22,581 nt of DNA. Source: Roseiarcus sp031367195. GTDB lineage: Bacteria; Pseudomonadota; Alphaproteobacteria; Rhizobiales; Beijerinckiaceae. Shown here in pieces: positions 1 through 7,194 of this stretch (its first letter is position 1; the number at the start of each line of letters is the position of its first letter). The stretch covers positions 1 to 22,581 of the forward strand of contig JANLPL010000360.1 of the NCBI GenBank assembly GCA_031367195.1. The letters run 5' to 3'. A program made the translations under genes and the position numbers. The notes beneath the pieces were generated by a model. The model had not been told where the DNA came from. It saw only the letters and a list, made by a program, of their open reading frames with translations, and ran no database searches.

Positions 1-402
1 TTCGCTCTTGGGGAGCGCATGGGCGCACAACTGGTGGTGGATGCGTTGCGCATGGCCTGGTTCCGTCGCAGACCGGCGCCGGGACTGATCTTCCATTCCG
101 ACCGCGGCAGCCAATACGCCAGCAAGGCTTTCGCCAAGCAGTTCAGGGCCTTTGCGATGCGCGCCTCCATGAGCAGGAAGGGCGATTGCTGGGACAACGC
201 AGTCGCCGAGAGCCTGTTCGGCTCGCTCAAGACCGAAAGCCTTCATCGCCATGATTTCGGAACACGCCGCGCGGCGTGTGACGAAATCACGGCGTGGACC
301 ACAAGGTACAATCACAAGCGCCTGCATTCGACCCTGGGCTACCTCAGCCCCATGGCCTACGAAAAGAAATGGCTTGATCGAAACCTCGCCCAAGCCGAAT
401 AG
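1..402 (+). CDS. IS3-family transposase OrfB, C-terminal part
   Basis: This is the C-terminal half of a DDE (rve-type) transposase, which cuts and joins the ends of the insertion sequence. The frame is open from base 1, so the start lies upstream of the window. The first ATG at 19 is internal. Visible motifs, numbering from that ATG, are HSDRGSQYAS with the second catalytic Asp (D28), and DNAVAESLFGSLKTE with the catalytic Glu (E64). Exactly 35 residues separate them, the D(35)E spacing of the IS3 family. The C-terminal YNHKRLHSTLGYLSP stretch is also typical of OrfB. The first catalytic Asp is off the window. No frameshift or stop is seen, so the copy may be intact; a partner OrfA cannot be assessed. 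Confidence 0.93.
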   Translation, partial: FALGERMGAQLVVDALRMAWFRRRPAPGLIFHSDRGSQYASKAFAKQFRAFAMRASMSRKGDCWDNAVAESLFGSLKTESLHRHDFGTRRAACDEITAWTTRYNHKRLHSTLGYLSPMAYEKKWLDRNLAQAE

Positions 403-403
403 C

Positions 404-433
404 CTCGGGAGACGTTTTTCGGGGGCAACCTCA
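404..433 (+). repeat. Candidate right terminal inverted repeat of the IS3 element
   Basis: The stretch begins two bases after the transposase stop codon and ends in CCTCA. Its reverse complement would start TGAGGTTGCCCCC, a plausible IS3 left-end sequence. It was placed by position and the terminal CA only; the matching left repeat is outside the window. Confidence 0.4.
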
Positions 434-535
434 CACAAATTCCGCCATCCCGCCAGAACTCGTGAATATCCGCGATGGCCCATGAACCGAACGCGATGCG
501 CTACTTTTGGAATTGCTGCTTGCGCTTCGCCCCAT

Positions 536-564
536 TTGCAATCCCGCCCCGCCGCCCCTATAAA
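536..564 (+). promoter_or_regulatory. Predicted sigma70-type promoter of trcR
   Basis: A TTGCAA hexamer at 536-541 is followed after exactly 17 bases by TATAAA at 559-564. This is close to the housekeeping consensus and stands out in GC-rich DNA. Transcription would start near 571 and leave an untranslated leader of about 80 bases before trcR at 653. It was predicted by eye. The end of the IS element lies only about 100 bases upstream. Confidence 0.55.
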
Positions 565-652
565 GCGCGCTTTCCCCCTTAATTCCGCGAAGAGGCCGAC
601 ACCCCGCGTCACAGGGCGGCCCCGCTCGGCTTGGAAACACAGGAGTCCGTCG

Positions 653-1363
653 ATGAGCGATACCCCGCTGATGCCCAAGGCCACCGCCGTGTGGCTGGTG
701 GAGAACACCTCGCTCTCGTTCGACCAGATCGCCGAATTCTGCAAACTGCATCCGCTCGAAGTGAAGGGCATCGCCGACGGCGAGGTCGCCACCGGCATCA
801 AGGGCTACGACCCGATCTCGACCGGCCAACTCACCCGCGAAGAGATCGCGAGCGCCGAGAAAAATCCCGAGCACAAGCTCAGAATCGCCGCCTCGAAAGT
901 GCGAATCCCCGAGTTGAAGAAAGTGCGCGGCGCCCGCTACACCCCGCTGTCGCGCCGGCAGGACCGACCGAACGCGATCCTCTGGCTGATCCGCAACCAC
1001 GCCGAGCTGAAGGACGCGCAGATCATGCGGCTCGTCGGCACCACCAAGCACACTTTGGAGGCGATCCGCGAGCGCAGCCATTGGAACAGCGCCAATCTCC
1101 AGCCGATGGACCCGGTGACGCTAGGCCTGTGTTCGCAGATCGATCTCGACATGGAGGTCAACAAGGCCGCCAAGGACAAGCCCAAGGTCGAGGCGCCCTC
1201 GGGCCAGACCCTGGTCTCCGCCGAGATCACCACCGCGCGCCCCGCGCCGTCTTCGGCTACCGACGTGTTCGGCGCCCCGACCGCGCCGAAGCCGCGCGAG
1301 GACGACAAAATCGACGTCAACGCGGTGTTCGGCAAGCTCAAGGAATTGAAGCGGGCGGAATAG
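653..1363 (+). CDS. trcR: Cell-cycle transcriptional regulator TrcR (DUF1013)
   Basis: This 236-residue protein has the full length and sequence character of the alphaproteobacterial DUF1013 family, now called TrcR. The family is tied to cell-cycle transcription control. The N-terminal half contains a helix-turn-helix-like stretch (LSFDQIAEFCKLHPLEVKGI, about residues 20-40). A second one lies around AQIMRLVGTTKHTLEAIRER in the middle. The C-terminal third is Pro/Ala-rich and probably disordered until a short conserved tail (VNAVFGKLKELKRAE). The start at 653 is supported by AGGAG at 641-645. The frame is open farther upstream to 251, but that part overlaps the IS element and is not family-like. 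The last 26 bases overlap the convergent glycosyltransferase gene. Confidence 0.9.
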   Translation: MSDTPLMPKATAVWLVENTSLSFDQIAEFCKLHPLEVKGIADGEVATGIKGYDPISTGQLTREEIASAEKNPEHKLRIAASKVRIPELKKVRGARYTPLSRRQDRPNAILWLIRNHAELKDAQIMRLVGTTKHTLEAIRERSHWNSANLQPMDPVTLGLCSQIDLDMEVNKAAKDKPKVEAPSGQTLVSAEITTARPAPSSATDVFGAPTAPKPREDDKIDVNAVFGKLKELKRAE

Positions 1364-2366
1364 CGGCGGGCGCCCTCGCCGCCCCGACGTGCTCAACGAA
1401 CTGGCGCGCCGATTCGCGCCAGGTGAATTCGAGCGAGCGCGCCCGCGCCCGTTCGCGCGGAATGTCCAGCGCCGCAAGACAAGCGCGCCGCAAATCCTCG
1501 TCGAGCGCGCCGGCGCCGGAATCGGCGATCACGTCGAGCGGCCCCGTCACGGGATAGGCGGCGACCGGCAGCCCGCTGGCCAGCGCCTCGATCAGCACCA
1601 CGCCAAAAGTGTCGGTGCGCGAGGGAAACACGAACACGTCGGCGCTGGCGAAAATCTCCGCCAGCTCCGCGCCGAATCTCTCGCCGAGGAAATGTGCCTG
1701 GGGGTAGGCGGCTTGCAGCCGGCCCCGCGCCGGTCCGTCGCCCACCACGACTTTCGAGCCGGGCAGGTCGAGGATCAGGAACGCCTCCAGATTTTTCTCC
1801 ACCGCCAGGCGTCCGACATAGAGGAAGATCGGCCGCGGCTGGTCGAGCGTCGAGGCGTCGCGCGGCCGGAACAGGCCGTGATCGACGCCGCGCGTCCATA
1901 GCGCGACATTTTCGAAGCCGCGCCGATCCAGCTCCTGCTTCATCGAGAAGGTGGGCACAAGAATCCGCTCGGCGGGGGCATGGAACCGGCGCAGATAGGC
2001 ATAGCTTAGGCCAAGCGGAATCGGCAGCCGCGCGGCGGCGTATTCGGGAAAACGGGTGTGATAGCTGGTCGTGAACGGCAACCCGCGCCGGAGGCAATAG
2101 CGCCGCGCCGCCCAGCCGATCGGCCCCTCGGTCGCGATATGGACATGGGTCGCCGATTGCGCTTCGATGCGCCGGCCCACCTCGCCCGAGGTGGCGAGCG
2201 CAAGCCTTATGCCGGGATAGGTCGGCAGCGGCGCGCTGCGAAATCCCTCCGGCGTGACAAAAGCAAGTTCCGCCTCGAACTCGCGCAGCGGCTCGGCGAT
2301 GCGCTGATACGCGAACACCACGCCGTTGGTCTGACCCCAGGCGTCAGTCGCAACGACGATTTTCAT
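1338..2366 (-). CDS. GT4-family glycosyltransferase, probable glycolipid synthase (Agt-like)
   Basis: A 342-residue GT-B fold glycosyltransferase of family 4, which transfers sugar from a nucleotide-sugar donor. The N-terminal domain starts MKIVVATDAWGQTNGVV, an acceptor-site loop typical of the family, and carries HIATEGPIGWAARR and TTSYHTRFPEY. The donor domain begins near PIFLYVGRLAVEKN, continues with VVGDGPARG, and contains the nucleotide-sugar signature DTFGVVLIEALASGLPVAA. It follows the metallophosphoesterase gene with an ATGA overlap, so the two are translationally coupled. In rhizobia and marine alphaproteobacteria this neighbour pair (PlcP plus Agt) makes mono-glycosyl diacylglycerol during phosphate starvation, so that role is the best guess. 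A mannosyltransferase acting on another lipid acceptor is the alternative. The family is certain; the acceptor is inferred. Confidence 0.85.
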   Translation of the reverse strand: MKIVVATDAWGQTNGVVFAYQRIAEPLREFEAELAFVTPEGFRSAPLPTYPGIRLALATSGEVGRRIEAQSATHVHIATEGPIGWAARRYCLRRGLPFTTSYHTRFPEYAAARLPIPLGLSYAYLRRFHAPAERILVPTFSMKQELDRRGFENVALWTRGVDHGLFRPRDASTLDQPRPIFLYVGRLAVEKNLEAFLILDLPGSKVVVGDGPARGRLQAAYPQAHFLGERFGAELAEIFASADVFVFPSRTDTFGVVLIEALASGLPVAAYPVTGPLDVIADSGAGALDEDLRRACLAALDIPRERARARSLEFTWRESARQFVEHVGAARAPAAIPPASIP

Positions 2367-3175
2367 CCCGCGCTTTTGGTTCCGACCTCGAACAGCATCG
2401 GCGCCGGCGCAGCAGCGCTCTCGCGCGGATCCCAGCGCAACGCCGTCAGCACGCCGTCCTCACGCTCGATCACCAGCGAGCAGGATTCCACGAAATCGCC
2501 GATATTGACGTATGTGACGCCGTCGATTTCGCGCATGGTGGGGTGATGGATGTGGCCGCACACGACGCCATCGGTCCCGCGCCGGCGCGCTTCGGCCGCC
2601 AGTTGCCGCTCGAAATCGCCGATCGCGTTGACGGCGGTCTTGATCCTCAGCTTGATCCAGGCCGAGAACGACCAATAGGGCAGGCCAAACCGACGCGTGA
2701 CCGCATTGAGCCCGGTGCTGATGGCGAGCGCCATCCGATAGCCGCGGTCGCCCAGCACGGCAAGCGTTTTCGAGCGCTGGATCACGACGTCGAACGTGTC
2801 GCCATGCGCGATCAGGAAGCGCCGCCCGTTGCGCGTGACATGCACCGCGTCGAGCGCGATCTCTATGCCCTCGAACCGCCGGCCGATGAACGCTCGCGCG
2901 AATTCGTCGTGATTGCCGGGGATATAGACTACGCGCGCGCCGTTGCGGGCGCGCTCCAGGAAATGCCGCACCACCGCGCTGTGGCTCTCGTTCCAGCGCC
3001 AACCCTCGCGCAGCCGCCAGCCGTCGATGATGTCGCCGACGAGGTAATAGACGTCGGCCTCGAAGCGCGACAGGATCTCGAGCGCGAGTTCGGCCTGCGA
3101 GCCGCGCGTGCCCAGATGCAGATCGGAAATGAACAGGGCGGGCAACCGCCGCGTTCGGGATAAACTCGCCGCCAA
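2363..3175 (-). CDS. plcP: PlcP-type metallophosphoesterase (phospholipase C for lipid remodelling; LpxH-like)
   Basis: A calcineurin-like metallophosphoesterase of about 270 residues. All five metal-binding blocks are present: SDLHLG (D18, H20), GDIIDGW (D48, D51), PGNHDE (N88, H89), AHGD (H124) and CGHIHH (H208, H210). Automated annotation usually calls this family UDP-2,3-diacylglucosamine diphosphatase. However, alphaproteobacteria generally use LpxI for that step, and the Sinorhizobium meliloti protein of this type, PlcP, cleaves phosphatidylcholine to diacylglycerol. Features recalled from that family include GLPYWSFSAWIKL and VNIGDFVESC. The coupled GT4 gene downstream fits lipid remodelling. 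No ATG precedes the first motif. A TTG at 3175 has GGAGAG (3183-3188) seven bases upstream. Another TTG at 3235 would add 20 residues without conserved character. No clear Pho box was found. Confidence 0.83.
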   Translation of the reverse strand: MAASLSRTRRLPALFISDLHLGTRGSQAELALEILSRFEADVYYLVGDIIDGWRLREGWRWNESHSAVVRHFLERARNGARVVYIPGNHDEFARAFIGRRFEGIEIALDAVHVTRNGRRFLIAHGDTFDVVIQRSKTLAVLGDRGYRMALAISTGLNAVTRRFGLPYWSFSAWIKLRIKTAVNAIGDFERQLAAEARRRGTDGVVCGHIHHPTMREIDGVTYVNIGDFVESCSLVIEREDGVLTALRWDPRESAAAPAPMLFEVGTKSAG

Positions 3176-3182
3176 TGCACGT

Positions 3183-3188
3183 CTCTCC
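3183..3188 (-). promoter_or_regulatory. Ribosome binding site deciding a TTG start
   Basis: GGAGAG on the minus strand sits seven bases before the TTG at 3175. It favours that codon over the TTG at 3235 as the start of the metallophosphoesterase. Confidence 0.5.
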
Positions 3189-3251
3189 GGACTGGCCCCC
3201 GCCGCCTCTATCGTATATCCCGCGCTGCAGCGCAATCCGGTCAGGCGCGCG

Positions 3252-4082
3252 TCATTCCGACTCCGCGCCGCCCCGTCCGTTGAGCTTGTCGGCGAACAGC
3301 GCGATCGTCTTTGCGTAGACGCTGGCCGCGTTCCACTCCAGCAGCACCGCGTAATTGGCCTGCCCCTCGTCCCAACCCGCGCCTTTCTGCCAGCCGTGCG
3401 CGCGCAGATAATTGGCGGTGGAGGCGAGCGCGTCGGCGGGACTGTGTATCAGATCGCCCGAATTGCCGCCGGCGATGCTGGTGGCGTATTTGAGATAGGA
3501 GGTCGGCATGAACTGCGTCTGCCCGATTTCGCCGGCCCAGGCGCCGTGCATTTCTCCCGGCGACAGGTCGCCGCGCTGCACGATTTTCAGCGCGGCGATC
3601 AGTTCCTCGTGGAATTTGTCGGAGCGCCGGCAGTCATAGGCCAGTGTCGCCAGCGCGCTGAACGTGTCGAACTTGCCGGTTACCGAACCGTAGCCCGTTT
3701 CCAGCCCCCAGATCGCGACCAGCACTGCCTCCGGCACGCCGTAACGGCGCTCGATCGATTGCAGCGGCTCGGCGTAGCGCTGCATCATCGACTTGCCCTT
3801 CTTCAGGCCGAAGGCGGTGATGTGGCGCGACGAGAAGGTCGCGAAACTCTGCCCGAACGCGTGCTGGCCGCGGTCGTGGCTAATCACATTGTCGTCGTAG
3901 GAGACATTGCCCAGCGCGCTCTCGATCACCGAGCGCGAAATGCCTGCCGAGGCCGCCTCCTGTTTGAAGCCGCCGAGCCATTCCTCAAAACCGTCGGCCC
4001 CGCGCCCGCATCGGGCCGCCAGCGCTGGCGCCGTCAGCGCCATCCAAACGACCAACGCCGTCGCCACCCCGGTCCGATTCAT
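3252..4082 (-). CDS. Lytic murein transglycosylase, MltB/SLT_2 family
   Basis: A 276-residue exported enzyme that cleaves the MurNAc-GlcNAc bond of peptidoglycan with formation of 1,6-anhydro-MurNAc. The N-terminus is a signal peptide (hydrophobic about residues 6-22, cleavage after ALA). The catalytic Glu is E128 in AIWGLETGYG. Other family blocks are GEIGQTQFMPTSYLKYA and the C-terminal ANYLRAHGWQKG and NYAVLLEWN segments. It lacks the C-terminal peptidoglycan-binding domain found in some relatives; length and end match the shorter MltB-type group. AAGGAG at 4089-4094 lies six bases before the ATG. The gene ends 76 bases before the TTG start of the metallophosphoesterase and may be read through into it. 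Confidence 0.92.
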   Translation of the reverse strand: MNRTGVATALVVWMALTAPALAARCGRGADGFEEWLGGFKQEAASAGISRSVIESALGNVSYDDNVISHDRGQHAFGQSFATFSSRHITAFGLKKGKSMMQRYAEPLQSIERRYGVPEAVLVAIWGLETGYGSVTGKFDTFSALATLAYDCRRSDKFHEELIAALKIVQRGDLSPGEMHGAWAGEIGQTQFMPTSYLKYATSIAGGNSGDLIHSPADALASTANYLRAHGWQKGAGWDEGQANYAVLLEWNAASVYAKTIALFADKLNGRGGAESE

Positions 4083-4163
4083 CGCAATCTCCTTAAGCGC
4101 CCCGCAAAATCCCGCGCGCGCCCGTTTCGTTCACAATTCAGGCCAGATGGCGGCGGCCGCGCT

Positions 4164-4985
4164 TCAAACCGCCGCTTTGCCGCGTTCCCGCGCCTGGGCG
4201 ACCTCGTAGGCGATCGCCCCCGCCACCGTGACGGCGATGATCAGCACCGCCATGGCGCTGATCGCCGGCGTCATGCCCTGCCGCACTCGCCCCGCCAGCA
4301 CCGTCGTCAGCGTCTTGTTGGCGAGAATGGCGAAGGTCGTGGTGTTGTAGTTCTCGAACGAGGACAGGAAGGCGATCACCGCCGCCGAAAACACCGCCGG
4401 GCGCAGGAAGGGAAGCAGAATGTGCAGGAACACCTGGCCCCGCGAGGCGCCGAGGTCGAGCGCGGCTTCTTCCTGCGTGCGGTCGTAGCGTTGCAGCCGC
4501 GAGAGGAAGATCAACATGCAATAGGAGGCGATGAAGGTGGATTGGCCCAGCGTCGCCAGAAACATGCCGGTAAACAGCGATTGCGCGCCGGTGAAAGCCG
4601 TTACGTCCTTCCAGAAGATGACGGTCGAGATGCCGATGATGACGCCCGGCGTCAGCACCGGCGAGACGACCACGAGGTAGTAAAGCCCGCGCGCCGGCGC
4701 ATAGACCTGCGTCATAACGATCGCGCCCGCCAGGCCCAGCGGCACCGCGAGCGCGACCACGAACGCGCCGATGATGAAGCTGTTTTGCAGCCCCTGCATC
4801 AGATTGTCGTCCTGCACCAGCTTCTGGAACCATTGCAGCGTGAAGTGCTCGAACGGCCAGACCTGTGGATATTCCGGCGTGTTGAAGGCGGTGACGCCCA
4901 TCACCAGCAGCGGGCCGAACAGGAAGCCGAAGAACAGCACGAGATAAAAGCCGAGCATCGCCCGCGCGATCAGCGCGGCGCTCAT
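4164..4985 (-). CDS. ABC transporter permease, PotC-like (polyamine type)
   Basis: A 273-residue inner-membrane permease of the binding-protein-dependent ABC importer superfamily, PotC/PotI side. About six hydrophobic segments are visible, the first being LGFYLVLFFGFLFGPLLVMG. The cytoplasmic EAA loop that docks on the ATPase begins at EEAALDLGAS (about residues 172-180) and ends with ILLPFLRP. It starts inside the end of the other permease gene (4 bp overlap), so translation is coupled. It is the last gene of the operon; no convincing hairpin terminator was seen in the 81 bases before the transglycosylase start. The polyamine-like substrate is inferred from family and gene order. Confidence 0.92.
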   Translation of the reverse strand: MSAALIARAMLGFYLVLFFGFLFGPLLVMGVTAFNTPEYPQVWPFEHFTLQWFQKLVQDDNLMQGLQNSFIIGAFVVALAVPLGLAGAIVMTQVYAPARGLYYLVVVSPVLTPGVIIGISTVIFWKDVTAFTGAQSLFTGMFLATLGQSTFIASYCMLIFLSRLQRYDRTQEEAALDLGASRGQVFLHILLPFLRPAVFSAAVIAFLSSFENYNTTTFAILANKTLTTVLAGRVRQGMTPAISAMAVLIIAVTVAGAIAYEVAQARERGKAAV

Positions 4986-5998
4986 CGCGCGATCTCCGAC
5001 AGGCTGACCCTGAACAGCCGCATCACCAGCAGCACGAAGGCCATGCAGGCCGCCAGCAGGAGCAGCGCATAGGCCGCCCCCTGCGGCCAGTTGAACGCCT
5101 GAAAGAACCGATCATAGACGATCGGCGTGAACCACAGCGTCTTGGGGCCGCCCAGGATCAACGGCGCCGCCAGCGCGCCCGCGCATAGCATGAACACCAG
5201 CGTCGCCCCGGAGGCGACCCCCGGCTTGGCGTGCGGCAGCACCACGAACAGGTGAATGTGCCACCACGGCGCCCCCAGATCGCGCGCGGCCTCGACCTGA
5301 TTGCGGTCGAGCGACTCGATGGCGTTGTAGAGCGGGAACATCATGATCAGCACATAGGCGTAGGTGAGGCCCGCATAGAGCGCGACATCGGCGCCCAGGA
5401 AATCGATCGGCTCGCGCAGCAGCCCGATCCCGACCAACGCCTGATTGATGATTCCGCCGGTTCCAAACATCACCCGGAACGCGAATGCGCGCAGGATCTC
5501 GTTGATCCAGTAAGGCGCCACCAGCAACAGCATCAACCGCGTGACGAATTTCGGTCGCGCCACTTGCGCCATGTAATAGGCGAGCGGGTAGCAGATCGCG
5601 AAATTGACGATCGTGATGATCATCGAGGCGAAGATCGTGATCCAGAACGCGTTGAGATGCGTGGTGTTCCACTGGCTCGTGTCGGTGGGCGAGCCGAACA
5701 GGAAGTAGCGGTAGTTGGCGAGCGTGTAGATGTCTTTCGGCCCGCCGCGCTGCGCGGGCGGCAGCTTCGGGTGGAAGGAATAATCAACCATGTAGAGCTG
5801 CGGCAACACGATCATCACCAGCGCCCAGAAGCCGACAGCGAGGATCAGGAACGTCGCCACGACCACGCCGTTGCGCTCGAAAAAGCCGGGCTCGACCACG
5901 CCCGCGCCGCGGCGCTGGAGCATCGCGGCGATCACGAAGCCGAGCACGACCACCAGCGGCCCGAGGAAGATCAGATAGGCCGTGAAGGCGTTGCTCAT
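4982..5998 (-). CDS. ABC transporter permease, PotB-like (polyamine type)
   Basis: A 338-residue inner-membrane permease that pairs with the PotC-like protein to form the channel. An N-terminal hydrophobic segment (FTAYLIFLGPLVVVLGF) and a second at about residues 46-66 precede a periplasmic loop of about 45 residues. The conserved transmembrane domain then runs from about residue 115. The EAA loop is at EAARDLGAPWWHIHLFVVLP (residues 236-255). The protein is somewhat longer than classical PotB because of the extra N-terminal region. Its start overlaps the stop of the ATPase gene by 4 bp, and GGAGGGG lies just upstream of the ATG. Confidence 0.92.
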   Translation of the reverse strand: MSNAFTAYLIFLGPLVVVLGFVIAAMLQRRGAGVVEPGFFERNGVVVATFLILAVGFWALVMIVLPQLYMVDYSFHPKLPPAQRGGPKDIYTLANYRYFLFGSPTDTSQWNTTHLNAFWITIFASMIITIVNFAICYPLAYYMAQVARPKFVTRLMLLLVAPYWINEILRAFAFRVMFGTGGIINQALVGIGLLREPIDFLGADVALYAGLTYAYVLIMMFPLYNAIESLDRNQVEAARDLGAPWWHIHLFVVLPHAKPGVASGATLVFMLCAGALAAPLILGGPKTLWFTPIVYDRFFQAFNWPQGAAYALLLLAACMAFVLLVMRLFRVSLSEIAR

Positions 5999-7059
5999 CG
6001 CCCCTCCTGGCGCAGCACGATAGCGTCGGCGGGGTTGTAGCCGATGCGCGCCTCCGCCCCCGGCGTCAGCTTCTGCTCGCCGATGTCGCGCCCCAGTGAC
6101 ATCGTCAGCTTGAGGCCGTCGGCGCAGATTAGCCCGACATGGGTCAGGTGCCCTTCGAACGCCGTCTCCGTCACCTTGGCTGCGATACCTTCGGCGGCGG
6201 GCCGCAACCGTTCGGGCCGCACGAACAGCGTCGCCGCCACGCCCGGCTCAAGCCCCGCGCCGGCCCGCCCTTTCAGGATTCCGAGCGCGGTGTCGATCTC
6301 AGCGAAGCCGTCGCCGACCGCGCGCACGCGCCCGCTCACCCCGTTGTTCTCGCCCACGAACGAGGCGACGAACGGCGTCGCCGGACTGTCATAGACGGCG
6401 TGGCCGTCGCCGACCTGCTCGACCACGCCGTGGTTCATCACCGCGACGCGATCGGACATGGTCAGCGCCTCGCCCTGATCGTGCGTGATGTAGATGAAGG
6501 TGACACCGACGCGCTTCTGAATCGCGCGCAGTTCGGTGCGCATGTGCTGGCGCAGCCGCAGATCGAGCGCCGACAGCGGTTCGTCGAGCAGCAGCACCTT
6601 GGGCTGCACCGCCAGCGCGCGCGCGATCGCCACGCGCTGCTTCTGCCCGCCCGAGAGTTCGTCGATCCTCTTGTCGCCCGTGCCCGGCAGCGCGACCAGC
6701 GCCAGCAGCTCGTCCGCCTTGGCCCGCCGTTCCTTCGCCGGCACGCCGCGCACGCGAAGGCCGTAGCCGATGTTCTCGGCCACGCTCATCAGCGGAAACA
6801 GCGCGAGGTTCTGGAAAATCAGCGCGGTCGGCCGCTTGTTGGCGCCGACCCCGGCCATGTCCTTGCCGCCAATCCGCACCACGCCGGCGGTGGGCTCCAG
6901 AAAGCCGGAGATCGTGCGCAGGATCGTCGTCTTGCCGCAGCCCGAAGGGCCGAGGATCGAGAAGAACTCGCCCCCGGCGATCTTCAACGACACATCCTTC
7001 ACCGCGACGAAATCGCCGAAACGGATAGTGACGCGGTCAATTTCGATGTCGGCGCTCAT
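5995..7059 (-). CDS. ABC transporter ATP-binding protein, PotA-like
   Basis: A 354-residue ATPase that drives the importer. Walker A is GPSGCGKTT (residues 37-45), the Q-loop is FQNLALFP, the ABC signature is LSGGQKQR (135-142), Walker B is VLLLDEP (155-161), the D-loop is SALD and the switch His is in THDQGEAL. A C-terminal TOBE-type regulatory domain follows from about residue 235 (GVSGRVRAVGDGFAEI onward), as in PotA/FbpC-type ATPases. It is the second gene of the operon, separated from the binding-protein gene by 135 bases that contain a palindrome. The start has only a weak ribosome site (GCGAG). Confidence 0.94.
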   Translation of the reverse strand: MSADIEIDRVTIRFGDFVAVKDVSLKIAGGEFFSILGPSGCGKTTILRTISGFLEPTAGVVRIGGKDMAGVGANKRPTALIFQNLALFPLMSVAENIGYGLRVRGVPAKERRAKADELLALVALPGTGDKRIDELSGGQKQRVAIARALAVQPKVLLLDEPLSALDLRLRQHMRTELRAIQKRVGVTFIYITHDQGEALTMSDRVAVMNHGVVEQVGDGHAVYDSPATPFVASFVGENNGVSGRVRAVGDGFAEIDTALGILKGRAGAGLEPGVAATLFVRPERLRPAAEGIAAKVTETAFEGHLTHVGLICADGLKLTMSLGRDIGEQKLTPGAEARIGYNPADAIVLRQEGR

Positions 7060-7147
7060 TCAAACTCGCGTAGGAAGGAAGCCCGTCCGTCGCAAGTCGG
7101 GCGCCAAGACGACGATCGCGCAACAGGCGACTGCCGCCGCCACAGTT

Positions 7148-7170
7148 ATGGCCGGACTTGTCCCGGCCAT
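7148..7170. repeat. Palindromic intergenic element between binding-protein and ATPase genes
   Basis: ATGGCCGG at 7148-7155 and CCGGCCAT at 7163-7170 form a perfect 8-bp stem around a 7-base loop. The loop can pair further (AC with GT). Very similar palindromes built on GGCCGGGAC/GTCCCGGCC recur between genes in many Hyphomicrobiales genomes. In the transcript it follows the stop codon of the binding-protein gene. It could therefore stabilise that 3' end or attenuate reading into the membrane genes. Only one copy is in this window. Confidence 0.6.
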
Positions 7171-7194
7171 GACGGCCTGCGCCGTTGCGCCCGT

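Larger units (their letters stand above)
1..433 (+). mobile_element. IS3-family insertion sequence, right end only
   Basis: The window opens inside an IS3-type transposase. The stretch 404-433 after its stop is a candidate right terminal inverted repeat: it ends in CCTCA, which fits the TG...CA termini of IS3 elements, and the last ~13 bases read GGGGGCAACCTCA. The left end lies outside the window, so neither the inverted-repeat match nor the target duplication can be checked here. The transposase is certain; the exact boundary at 433 is inferred. Confidence 0.6.

Noticed and set aside
251..652. An upstream extension of trcR starting at 251
   Set aside because: It overlaps the IS transposase and its terminal repeat, has no family similarity, and the ATG at 653 has a good ribosome site and the standard N-terminus.
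2363..3235. Annotation of the metallophosphoesterase as LpxH of lipid A synthesis
   Set aside because: Motifs alone cannot separate LpxH from PlcP, but the coupled GT4 gene and the general use of LpxI in alphaproteobacteria favour PlcP.
3108..5072. A 654-codon open frame on the plus strand
   Set aside because: It lies antisense to the metallophosphoesterase, transglycosylase and permease genes, which all carry clear family motifs. Its product is Arg/His/Gln-rich with no recognisable domain, as expected for antisense frames in GC-rich DNA.
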